This document shows, one piece after another, positions 16,733 through 24,588 of a DNA stretch of 64,000 bases. Each line of letters begins with the position of its first letter. Positions within the stretch are counted from its first letter, which is position 1. Source of the DNA: Plantibacter sp050587525 (lineage in GTDB: Bacteria > Actinomycetota > Actinomycetes > Actinomycetales > Microbacteriaceae); contig NZ_JBOBFT010000004.1 in NCBI RefSeq assembly GCF_050587525.1, forward strand, positions 186,001 through 250,000. Reading direction: 5' to 3'. The notes under the pieces were generated by a model that was given only the letters and a program-made list of their open reading frames with translations, did not search any database and was not told the DNA's origin. The position numbers were made by a program, and so were the translations under genes.

Positions 16733-17635
16733 GTGCGGATCGCAGGCGCACCCGTCAGTTTCGGTGTCTTCGAGCTGGAGCCGGAGGAGGGTGCCGTACT
16801 TCCGGGACCCGACGACATCGCTGCAGCCCTCCACGACACCGGGTACCGAGGCATCGACCTCGGACCCGTCGGCTTCCTCGGCCGCGGCGCCGAGCTCCAG
16901 GACCGGCTCCGTCGGTACGAGCTCAGCCTCGTCGGCGGGTGGGTCGACCTCCCGTTCCACGATGACGCGGCCTTCGCAGCGAGCCTCCCCGCGCTCGCCG
17001 AAGCACTCGACAACTTCATCGAGGGAGCCGCAGTCGATCCGCAGCACCTCCCGCTTCCGACGCTCGCCGCCAGCGCGACGCCGGACCGCCAGGCGCGACC
17101 GGGCGGCGGCGACGGTCTGAGCCTCGACGAGGCGGGCTGGACGACGTTCGCGGCGAACGTGCAGCGCGCAGCAGCGCTCGTGCGCGAGCGCGGACTCGAG
17201 CCGACGTTCCACCACCACACGAGCACCTACGTCGAGACCCCGGCGGAGATCGACGAGTTCCTGGCCCGCACCGATGTCGGCCTGACGCTCGACACCGGGC
17301 ACCTCATCATCGGCGGCGGCGACCCGATCGAAGGCCTCACGCGCTGGTCCGACCGCATCAACCACGTCCACTTGAAGGACGCACGCACCGACCGTCTGCG
17401 CGAGATCCTCGCCGCGGGCGGGGGCATGCGCGAAGTCTGGTCCGGTGAGGCGTTCGTCGCCCTCGGAGCGGGCGATCTCGATCTCGAAGCGGTCATGGAA
17501 CACCTCACGAGCACCGGCTTCGACGGCTGGCTCGTGATCGAGCAGGACGTCATCCCCCGGCCTGGCGACACGATCGATCGTGCGATCGCCAACCAGAGAA
17601 TCAACCGAGAAGCCCTCAGAAAGTGGTTGCCATGA
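16733..17635 (+). CDS. TIM-barrel sugar isomerase/dehydratase, IolE/IolH-like
   Basis: 300 aa. An AP-endonuclease-2/xylose-isomerase-like barrel. Metal-ligand blocks are LEPTFHHHTSTYVETPAEID, GLTLDTGHLIIGGGDP, INHVHLKDARTD and GWLVIEQDV. The same fold contains IolE (2-keto-myo-inositol dehydratase), the step missing from the other iol genes here, so that role is the leading inference. GTG 16733 has AAAGGAG upstream; no upstream start has a comparable site. It overlaps the Gfo/Idh gene by ATGA. IolH or a sugar epimerase remains possible. Confidence 0.7.
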   Translation: MRIAGAPVSFGVFELEPEEGAVLPGPDDIAAALHDTGYRGIDLGPVGFLGRGAELQDRLRRYELSLVGGWVDLPFHDDAAFAASLPALAEALDNFIEGAAVDPQHLPLPTLAASATPDRQARPGGGDGLSLDEAGWTTFAANVQRAAALVRERGLEPTFHHHTSTYVETPAEIDEFLARTDVGLTLDTGHLIIGGGDPIEGLTRWSDRINHVHLKDARTDRLREILAAGGGMREVWSGEAFVALGAGDLDLEAVMEHLTSTGFDGWLVIEQDVIPRPGDTIDRAIANQRINREALRKWLP

Positions 17636-18771
17636 CCAAGAAGATCCGCATCGGCGTCGTCGGCCTGGGCGCCGTCGCCCAGTCCGTGCATCTGCCCCTC
17701 ATCCAGCGCCGCTGGGACCTCTTCGAGCTCGTCGCCGTCGCCGACCTGTCCCCCACGCTCCTCGCGAGCGTCGGCGACCAATTCGGCATCGCGGCCGCGA
17801 ACCGCCACGACAGCCTCACCACGATGCTCGCCGCGGAAGCACTCGACGGCGTCGTGCTGCTGACCTCCGGCTCGCACGGCGGACCGGCGCTCGAAGCCAT
17901 CCAGGCCGGCGTCGCCGTGTTCTGCGAGAAGCCCCTCGCGTTCTCCCTCGAAGAGGTCGACGCCCTGGCCGCGGCCGAGGCAGCAGCCGGTCGCCCGTTG
18001 CTGCTCCTCGCGTACATGAAGGAGTACGACGCGGCCGTCCAGGGCCTGCGCGAACTCCTCCCCGCAGCGGAGGACATCCGCTACGTCGACGTCGAGGTCC
18101 TGCACCCGAGCCCCGGCTCGCAGCTCGCGTACGCGAACCTGCAGCCGCCGGCACGCGACATCGACCCGTCCGTCATCGCCGGCTTCAAGCAGCGCGACGG
18201 CGTCGCGATCGACCAGGCCATCGGAGCAGGCACCCCCGCGGTGTTCCGTTCGCTCTACACGGACGTCATCGCGGGCAGCCTCATCCACGACATCTCCGTG
18301 CTGCGTTCACTCCTCGGGTCCATCACGAGCGTCGACAGCGCGAGCCAGTGGGGCAACGTCGACAGCGCGGGATCGCTCGAATTCGGCGGCACGATCTCGG
18401 CAGGTGCGCGCGTGCACCTGCACTGGCACTACCTCGCCGACTACCCGGCGTACCACGAGACGGTCCGGATCCACCACACGACCGGCACGCTCGAGGTCGA
18501 GTTCCAGGTCCCGTACCTGCTGAACGCGCCGACCGAGCTGCGCGTCGTCGCGCGCGCCGGCGTCGGCGGAGAGACGAAGACCGTCACGCGTGAGGTCTCC
18601 GAAGCGTTCGAGACCGAACTCGCAGCGTTCCACACCCTCGTGACGGAGGGCGTCGCTGCGCCCACCGGCATCAGCCACGGTCGCGAGGACCTCATCACGG
18701 CACTGCGGATGGCTCGCGCCCTCGCGACCGCGCAGGGCATCACGATCGGCGGAGAGGCGGCACAGGCGTGA
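17632..18771 (+). CDS. Gfo/Idh/MocA-family oxidoreductase, candidate inositol dehydrogenase
   Basis: 379 aa. It has an N-terminal Rossmann fold (IRIGVVGLGAVAQSVHLPLI) and the family signature FCEKPLAFSLEEVDAL with the catalytic-region Lys. The C-terminal domain includes TDVIAGSLIHDISVLRSLLG. Such enzymes oxidise myo-inositol (IolG) or glycosides and sugar alcohols with NAD(P). ATG 17632 overlaps the preceding stop and the next gene starts GTGA at 18768, so three genes are coupled. An IolG role would complete the pathway; 3-keto-glycoside chemistry on the imported glycan is an alternative. Confidence 0.75.
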   Translation: MTKKIRIGVVGLGAVAQSVHLPLIQRRWDLFELVAVADLSPTLLASVGDQFGIAAANRHDSLTTMLAAEALDGVVLLTSGSHGGPALEAIQAGVAVFCEKPLAFSLEEVDALAAAEAAAGRPLLLLAYMKEYDAAVQGLRELLPAAEDIRYVDVEVLHPSPGSQLAYANLQPPARDIDPSVIAGFKQRDGVAIDQAIGAGTPAVFRSLYTDVIAGSLIHDISVLRSLLGSITSVDSASQWGNVDSAGSLEFGGTISAGARVHLHWHYLADYPAYHETVRIHHTTGTLEVEFQVPYLLNAPTELRVVARAGVGGETKTVTREVSEAFETELAAFHTLVTEGVAAPTGISHGREDLITALRMARALATAQGITIGGEAAQA

Positions 18772-21548
18772 CCGACACCACCCAGGCACCAGCAGGCGAC
18801 GCGGCGAACGGCACCGACGGACACCCGTCCGGCATCGTCTTCGTCCCCCACACCCACTGGGACCGCGAATGGTACGAACCGTTCCAGGTCTTCCGCTTCC
18901 GGCTCGTCGAAGCCCTCGACCAGGTCCTCGAGACCGCCGAGCGCGACCCGCAGTTCCGGTTCACGCTCGACGGGCAGACCGCGGCCGTCGAGGACTACCT
19001 CGAGATCCGTCCGGAGAACACCGAGCGCATCAAGGCCATCGTGCGCAGCGGCCAGCTCGCCCTCGGCCCGTGGCTGATCCTCCTCGACGAGTTCCTCTGC
19101 ACGGGCGAGACGATCATCCGCAACCTGCAGCTCGGCTGGTCCGGCGCCGAGCGTCTCGGTGGAGCGATGCCCGTGGGCTACCTCCCCGACATGTTCGGTC
19201 ACGTCGCGCAGATGCCGCAGATCCTGAACCGCGCAGGCATCACGACGTCAGCCTTCTGGCGCGGCGTCCCCGGAACCGTCGACGGCCACCAGTTCCGCTG
19301 GGTCGCCCCCGACGGCTCGAGTGTGCGCTCCGAGTACCTGTTCGACGGCTACGACAATGCCCTCGACTTCCTCCTCGTCCCGGACGAGATCCCGCGCGCC
19401 CTCCGCGACTACCACCGTCTGACGAAGGAACGCTGGGGCGACGAGCCCATCCTCGGCATGGTCGGCACCGACCACATGGCGCCGAATCCGGAGCTCATGA
19501 ACTGGGTCCGTCGCTTCGACGAGGCGGCCTTCCCGATCGCCGTCGAGACGCTCACCGAGTACTTCGAGCGCTACGCGGCTGACGCCGAGGGCGCCGCGAA
19601 GCTCGTCGACGTCGTCGGTGAGCTCCGCAGCCACCAGCGCGGCAACATCCTGCCCGGTGTCATCTCGATCCGTCTCGGACTCAAGGAGGCGATGGCCGAC
19701 GCCGAACGCATCCTCGACGAGGCCGAGCGCGTCGCCGCCCGCTGGTCCGACGAGGACTACGAGCCGTTCTTCGACATCGCCTCTCGCGGCATCATCGAGT
19801 CCACCGCCCACGACTCCGTCGTCGGCTCCGGCACCGATGAGACCGTCGAGCAGGTCGCCGCACGTCTCGCAGAGTCCGCACAGGCCGCACGCTCCGTCCG
19901 GGACGGCGTGCTGCGCGAACTCGCGAAGCCCGTGTCGAGTGACGCGTACGTCGTGGTCAACACGCTGCCTCGCGACCGCACCATCTTCGTCGACGTCGAG
20001 GTGGCCTCGCCGGACGAAGAGCTGCCGCTCGTCGCGAAGCTCGCAGACGGCACCGTCCTGCACGTCCAGGAGATCGGTCGCACGAAGACCGTCCTCGGCG
20101 ACGAGCGCATGGATGCTTCGCAGGTGGACCGCGTCATCCGTCGCATCCACCGTCGTGAGCTGTTCGGTCAGGACATCGACACGTGCACGATCGAGCCGAA
20201 CCGCCTGACGTTCCGCGTCGCCGAGATCCCGAAGACCCCGGTCTTCGACCTGCTGGCCACGCGCGACGCGCTCACCGAGGCCGCTGCGGCGCACCCGGGC
20301 GAGTGGCACGTCCTGACGCTCGCCGAGCCGCGTCGTCGGGTGCTCGTCGCCGTTCCGGTCCTCGCGTCAGGCAGCACCTCGTTCACGATCGCCCAGGGCG
20401 AGTCCGAGGCGACCGTCTCCCCCATCGCCGCTTCGGAAGAGGGCGCTGGTGCGACGATCGGCAATGGTCTCGTCTCCGCGACGATCACCGCGGACGGCAC
20501 CGCGACGATCACGGGAGCCGACGGCACCGTGCTCGAGGGCGTCGGCCGTCTCGTCGACGAGGCCGACCGTGGCGACAGCTACAACTTCGGTCCGATCTCG
20601 TCCGGTGAGGTCATCGACGCCCCGGTGAAGGTCGTCGTCGAAACCGTCGAGGTCGGCGATGTCCGCGCCGTCGTCCGTGCGCTCCGCACGTACGCACTGC
20701 CCGTGTCGCTGTCCGAAGATGTCGACGTCCGCTCCACGGAGACCGTCGACACGACGATCGAGACCCGCTACGAGGTCCGCGCGGGCGAAGGCTTCGTGCG
20801 CGTGAGCGTCGAGTACGTCAACCAGATCGCCGACCACCGTCTGCGTCTGCACGTTCCGCTGCCCGAGGCAGTCACCGGGTCGGCTTCGGAGGGCCAGTTC
20901 TCGGTCACCGAGCGAGGCCTCACGAGCGAGGGCGGTTGGGGTGAGTTCCCGATCCCGACCTTCCCGGCGACGTCGTTCGTGAACGCCGGCCCCGCAACGG
21001 TCCTGCTGAAGCACGCGAGCGAGTACGAGGTCGTCGGCGACGGCACCGAGCTCGCGATCACGCTCGTGCGTGCCGTCGGTTCGATCAGCGTCAACGTGCA
21101 CCCGCTGCGCGACGAGCCTGCGGGTTCCGAGATCCCGATCCCCGGCGGTCAGGAGCTCGGCACGAACGTGCTGGCAGAGTTCGGCGTCGTTCCCGTCCGG
21201 GGCGGCTGGCAGCCGGCCGGCGCCGTCGCCCTCGCAGAGGAGTTCCGTGCAGACGGCCTCGTCGCGCGCGGAACGCAGCGAACGGGGGGCACGGTTCCGG
21301 CTCCGGAGGCCGGCATCCGCGTCGACGGTGCTGACGTCCAGGTCACGACCCTCCGCCGCGTCGGCGATGCGACCGAGGTGCGACTCGTCGCCCTCAGCGC
21401 TTCCCCCGTCACGGCGACCGTTTCCGGCTCGTTCGCGTCTGTCGGCACGGTCGACCTGCTGGGTCGCCCGTTGTCATCCGAGGACGCGGCCGGATCCGTC
21501 CAGGTCGAGCTCGGCCCGTGGGAGATCCGGACGCTGCACCTGCGCTGA
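18768..21548 (+). CDS. GH38 alpha-mannosidase (MngB-like)
   Basis: 926 aa. Retaining alpha-mannosidase. The zinc-site motif PHTHWDREWY (His28, Asp32), the nucleophile Asp141 in GYLPDMFGH, TAHDSVVGSGTD in the middle helical domain, and C-terminal beta-sandwich domains (NGLVSATITADG onward) are all present. No signal peptide, so it acts on imported oligosaccharide. GTG 18768 overlaps the dehydrogenase stop. Coupling of a mannosidase with a dehydrogenase and an IolE-like barrel is the main hint that mannose is linked to the molecule the oxidoreductases handle. Confidence 0.92.
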   Translation: MTDTTQAPAGDAANGTDGHPSGIVFVPHTHWDREWYEPFQVFRFRLVEALDQVLETAERDPQFRFTLDGQTAAVEDYLEIRPENTERIKAIVRSGQLALGPWLILLDEFLCTGETIIRNLQLGWSGAERLGGAMPVGYLPDMFGHVAQMPQILNRAGITTSAFWRGVPGTVDGHQFRWVAPDGSSVRSEYLFDGYDNALDFLLVPDEIPRALRDYHRLTKERWGDEPILGMVGTDHMAPNPELMNWVRRFDEAAFPIAVETLTEYFERYAADAEGAAKLVDVVGELRSHQRGNILPGVISIRLGLKEAMADAERILDEAERVAARWSDEDYEPFFDIASRGIIESTAHDSVVGSGTDETVEQVAARLAESAQAARSVRDGVLRELAKPVSSDAYVVVNTLPRDRTIFVDVEVASPDEELPLVAKLADGTVLHVQEIGRTKTVLGDERMDASQVDRVIRRIHRRELFGQDIDTCTIEPNRLTFRVAEIPKTPVFDLLATRDALTEAAAAHPGEWHVLTLAEPRRRVLVAVPVLASGSTSFTIAQGESEATVSPIAASEEGAGATIGNGLVSATITADGTATITGADGTVLEGVGRLVDEADRGDSYNFGPISSGEVIDAPVKVVVETVEVGDVRAVVRALRTYALPVSLSEDVDVRSTETVDTTIETRYEVRAGEGFVRVSVEYVNQIADHRLRLHVPLPEAVTGSASEGQFSVTERGLTSEGGWGEFPIPTFPATSFVNAGPATVLLKHASEYEVVGDGTELAITLVRAVGSISVNVHPLRDEPAGSEIPIPGGQELGTNVLAEFGVVPVRGGWQPAGAVALAEEFRADGLVARGTQRTGGTVPAPEAGIRVDGADVQVTTLRRVGDATEVRLVALSASPVTATVSGSFASVGTVDLLGRPLSSEDAAGSVQVELGPWEIRTLHLR

Positions 21549-21565
21549 GCGGCAGCGACGTGAGC

Positions 21566-21610
21566 TGAACTGCAGAGCGCTGAACTGCAGAGCGCTGAAC
21601 AGCAGAGCAC
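21566..21610. repeat. Three 15-bp tandem repeats after the GH38 gene
   Basis: TGAACTGCAGAGCGC is repeated at 21566-21580 and 21581-21595, then TGAACAGCAGAGCAC at 21596-21610, ending where the terminator begins. Confidence 0.85.
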
Positions 21611-21613
21611 CGA

Positions 21614-21658
21614 ACAACAGGGCCCGGCCGCACACGACGTGCGGTCGGGCCCTGTTGT
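21614..21658. terminator. Strong bidirectional hairpin
   Basis: ACAACAGGGCCCGGCCGCAC pairs with GTGCGGTCGGGCCCTGTTGT across a 5-nt loop (20-bp stem, one mismatch). It separates convergent GH38 and acetyltransferase genes. Confidence 0.8.
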
Positions 21659-21681
21659 GTGCGAGGCGCGAGATCATCCAG

Positions 21682-22275
21682 CTAGGCCATGGCGATGAGC
21701 CAGGCCGTGGCATCCGGCGAGAGCTCTCGATCCGCGAAGGCTCGGCGCATGACGGGAGGAGCCGGAGAAGACGAGGTGGCCTCCGTCTCGGACGAGACGC
21801 CCTCCCACACGAGCGAGAGGCCCACCTTGCGGACGACTCGTTCAGAGGCGGGATTGTTCGACAGCACCCGAGCGGTGACGGCTCGGTCCGGGGCGACTTC
21901 GGCGGCTGCCTCGGTGGCGGCTCGCGAGACCGCCGTCGCGAATCCTCGCCCCCAGGCTCGCGGTGACAGCCGGTAGCCCAGGTTCCAGAGGTCGGGTCCC
22001 ACGAGGACCACGCCGCCCGTGCCGATGAAGGTGCCCTCCGGGAGCTCATCGTCGGCGGCTTCGGGTCCGACCCGCATCGCCCACATGCCGAGCCCCGTGA
22101 GGTGTCGGCTTCTCGTGGTGTTCGCAATGTTCCGCGCCGTCTCGTCGGGATGCCGGTGGCGGTGCGACGGCAGATGCGCCCAGGTCCGCGGATCGGAGTA
22201 GACGGCGAACATCTCCGAGAGGTCGGCTTCCGTCAGGGGTTCGAGGACGAGTCGTCCGGTGTCGATCTGCTGCAC
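21682..22275 (-). CDS. GNAT N-acetyltransferase (RimJ/RimL type)
   Basis: 197 aa. Starts IDTGRLVLEPLTEADLSEMFAVYSDP, the usual RimJ/RimL opening. The acetyl-CoA-binding region is LGYRLSPRAWGRGFATAVSRA and the C-terminal motif LSNNPASERVVRKVGLSLVWEG. The GTG at 22275 is exactly 6 nt after CAGAAT, so the mRNA is probably leaderless. Substrate unknown. First of four GNAT genes in 2.4 kb, but not similar enough to the others to be a recent duplicate. Confidence 0.8.
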   Translation of the reverse strand: MQQIDTGRLVLEPLTEADLSEMFAVYSDPRTWAHLPSHRHRHPDETARNIANTTRSRHLTGLGMWAMRVGPEAADDELPEGTFIGTGGVVLVGPDLWNLGYRLSPRAWGRGFATAVSRAATEAAAEVAPDRAVTARVLSNNPASERVVRKVGLSLVWEGVSSETEATSSSPAPPVMRRAFADRELSPDATAWLIAMA

Positions 22276-22366
22276 CCCATCATTCTGGCTCGCACCGCTG
22301 ACATGGAGCTCTGGGGTCTCGGTGCCGTCAGCCCTGCCCTGGTCGAGGTTCCCCTAGGCTGATCCG

Positions 22367-22963
22367 ATGTTCGAGCCACGCGAGATCGCCGATGACATCC
22401 TGCTGCGCACGGTTCAGACGACGGACGCCCTGGCCATTGCGACGGCGCTGGCGCAGAACCGGGCCTACCTCGCCCCGTGGGAACCCGTCCGCCCGGAGGC
22501 GTACTTCACCGAGAGCTGGTGGACGACGGAACTCCTCCGCGCGACACGAGCGCTCGGCCAGGAGGCGGAGCTCCCGCTCGTGCTCGAAGACCTCCGTGGC
22601 GGCAGTGGATCTCGTGTGGACGCCGATCCCGGGACGATCGCACGCAACACGTCAGTCGTCGGACGGTTCACGCTCGGGAGCATCTCCCGCGGTCCGTTCC
22701 AGAGCGCCGGTCTCGGCTACTGGGTCGTCGAATCGCACGCTGGACGAGGACTCGCCTCGGCGACCGTGCAGGCGATCGTCGCCGATGCGCGCGATCGTCT
22801 GGGCTTGCACCGCATCGAAGCCGGCACCCTGCCGGACAACGCCGGGTCGCAGCGCGTCCTCGCGAAGGCAGGCTTCGAACGCATCGGGTACGCGCCTCGC
22901 TACCTGTCGATCAACGGCACCTGGCAGGACCACGTGCTCTTCCAACGGATCCTCGAGCACTGA
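22367..22963 (+). CDS. GNAT N-acetyltransferase (RimJ/RimL-like)
   Basis: 198 aa. ILLRTVQTTDALAIATALAQNRAYLAPWEP is the ribosomal-protein acetyltransferase-like N-terminus. LGYWVVESHAGRGLASATVQAIVADAR and AGTLPDNAGSQRVLAKAGFERIG carry the CoA-binding and C-terminal motifs. TAGGCT at 22355-22360 lies 6 nt before the ATG, indicating a leaderless start. A dispersed repeat copy lies 2 nt after the stop. Substrate not predictable. Confidence 0.8.
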   Translation: MFEPREIADDILLRTVQTTDALAIATALAQNRAYLAPWEPVRPEAYFTESWWTTELLRATRALGQEAELPLVLEDLRGGSGSRVDADPGTIARNTSVVGRFTLGSISRGPFQSAGLGYWVVESHAGRGLASATVQAIVADARDRLGLHRIEAGTLPDNAGSQRVLAKAGFERIGYAPRYLSINGTWQDHVLFQRILEH

Positions 22964-22965
22964 GC

Positions 22966-22990
22966 CCCGGTCACTGAGCCTGTCGAAGTG
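22966..22990. repeat. Single dispersed-repeat copy
   Basis: CCCGGTCACTGAGCCTGTCGAAGTG is the inverse of the 138-280 repeat. It sits between the stops of two convergent GNAT genes. Confidence 0.8.
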
Positions 22991-22993
22991 CGC

Positions 22994-23452
22994 TCACCCC
23001 AAGCGGAGCAAACCCGCCTCGGTCGGACGGAAACCGCACTCGCGATAGAAACCGGACAGGCGCGGCTCGAAGTCGACGTGCAACCAGGAACAGCCCGCCT
23101 CGGCGACGACCTCACGGAGCCGCAGGACGAGCGCACGTCCGATGCCGCGGCGCTGTACAGACGGATCGACGATCGTGTCGAGCAGGAACGCATGCTCACC
23201 GCCGTCCCAGACCGCGTGCACGAACCCGACGAGCTCGTCGTGGCCCGCCCGACCAGCTTCGAACGCACCGATCCACGCGACGCTGTGCCGCTCGAGGCGG
23301 TGCGCCCACGGCACAGGTTCCGCGGCCTGCGCAGCGGCGAGCTGCCCGGACGCGCCGAATGCACGCTCGTGCAAGCGCGTCAACACCGCGTCATCCACGG
23401 CGAACCGCACCCGCAGCTCGATCGCGTCCCGAACACCGTCGGTTGGTTCCAT
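22994..23452 (-). CDS. GNAT N-acetyltransferase
   Basis: 152 aa. The acetyl-CoA motif VDPSVQRRGIGRALVLRLREVV (about residues 95-116) and GFYRECGFRPTEAGLL at the C-terminus define a GNAT fold. ATG 23452 has AGGA about 12 nt upstream; ATG 23470 would add six residues but lacks a ribosome site. Divergent from the next GNAT gene. Substrate unknown. Confidence 0.75.
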   Translation of the reverse strand: MEPTDGVRDAIELRVRFAVDDAVLTRLHERAFGASGQLAAAQAAEPVPWAHRLERHSVAWIGAFEAGRAGHDELVGFVHAVWDGGEHAFLLDTIVDPSVQRRGIGRALVLRLREVVAEAGCSWLHVDFEPRLSGFYRECGFRPTEAGLLRLG

Positions 23453-23520
23453 AGCGAAACATCCTGCCATGGAGGAGGTTCCGGCTGCGGTTCCGACCCG
23501 GCCTTCGGCAGACTGTGGGG

Positions 23521-24018
23521 ATGCCAGATCAGACGAACCCGGCCCCACACGTCCGCGATGCGACGATCGACGACGTCGAAGCGATCGGGCGGATCCACTT
23601 CGCGACGCACCTGGAGACGTACTCGGACGTGTTCCCGGCCGGGAGCATCGAGGCGTTCCCGCCCGAACGCCGAGCGGAGATGTGGCGTCAGGTGCTCGAG
23701 AACGGCTGGGGGCGGTTGTGGGTCGCGGAGGCCGACGGGAGCGTCGTCGGGTTCGCATCGGTGTCGGCTCCGCGTGACGAGGCGCCCGTGCGGGACATCG
23801 AGTTGGGGGCCATCTACCTCCTTGCCTCGCACCACGGATCCGGGGCAGGGCAGGCCCTCCTCGATGCGGCACTCGACGGCGGACCCGCATCGCTCTGGGT
23901 CCTCGCCGACAACCCGCGCGCCAGAGCGTTCTACGCCCGGAACGGCTTCGTGCCGGACGGTGCGGAGAAGAACGACGAGCAGTTCGGGAACGTGCACATC
24001 GTCCGGCTGGTCCGGTAG
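23521..24018 (+). CDS. GNAT N-acetyltransferase
   Basis: 165 aa. VRDATIDDVEAIGRIHFATHLETY at the start, then LGAIYLLASHHGSGAGQALLDAAL (CoA loop) and NPRARAFYARNGFVPDG. This is the common GNAT arrangement for small-molecule or peptide acetyltransferases. ATG 23521 is 6 nt after CAGACT, so leaderless; a GTG two codons upstream is possible. Fourth member of the GNAT block, divergent from the third across 68 nt. Confidence 0.8.
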   Translation: MPDQTNPAPHVRDATIDDVEAIGRIHFATHLETYSDVFPAGSIEAFPPERRAEMWRQVLENGWGRLWVAEADGSVVGFASVSAPRDEAPVRDIELGAIYLLASHHGSGAGQALLDAALDGGPASLWVLADNPRARAFYARNGFVPDGAEKNDEQFGNVHIVRLVR

Positions 24019-24421
24019 ACGGCAGACAGACAGACAGACGACAGGGGCCCGACCGCGCAATGCGGCCGAGCTCCGCGGCGTGCGACGACGGGCGACGAGA
24101 AGGTGAACCGTGAGGTCGAAGGTGAGACGGAAGCTCAGAATTTTCTGGGCGAATCTCGTTTCCGCCAGGTTCACAGGTTCTTGGATAAACATACGACCTT
24201 TGTCACGTCAAGCTGATGTTCGAACTTGAACGAAAACGGCGTACTTCCTGGATTCCGCGGGGGTTCATCCACTCGATGGAGGAACTCGCGTGATCCAGAT
24301 GCCCGCAAACACCGGATCAATCCATCGGACGTCTGAGCGAACGCTCAGCTCATGTCAGTACATGAGGACAAATACCGATGTAGGCTGGAGAGCGCCTTCC
24401 GGAAACATCCCAGAAACCCGC
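24019..24421. other. Long intergenic region upstream of the sugar ABC importer
   Basis: About 400 nt without a convincing gene. It contains a (CAGA)n microsatellite at 24023-24039, a perfect 16-bp palindrome CTGAGCGAACGCTCAG at 24333-24348 (7-bp arms) and CATGT-CAGT-ACATG at 24351-24364. A 100-codon open frame at 24290-24592 has no family features or ribosome site and is considered spurious. Confidence 0.6.
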
Positions 24422-24475
24422 TTGACTTCAGGGGTTCCCAGGCCTATAAATACGAAAGTCATATTGTCCTTACTT
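24422..24475 (+). promoter_or_regulatory. Importer promoter with operator site 4
   Basis: -35 TTGACT (24422-24427) and -10 TATAAA (24445-24450) are 17 bp apart, the clearest sigma-70 promoter in the window. TTGTCCTTACTT (24464-24475), a regulon site with 9-10 of 12 consensus positions, begins 14 nt after the -10 and so covers the start of transcription, the classic place for repression. The leader to the TTG start at 24589 is about 130 nt. Confidence 0.75.
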
Positions 24476-24588
24476 AAGTCCCAACGGTGGGTAACGAGGC
24501 CTCATCCACGGGATCTGAGTAGCGCTGTTCTTGCACTCCTCCTGACTCGCCCGCAGACGCGGACGGGTTGCCCCCCGAAAGGATCACC

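Noticed and set aside
21566..21610. Phase-variation switch controlling GH38
   Set aside because: The array is downstream of the stop codon, so slippage cannot change the protein or its promoter.
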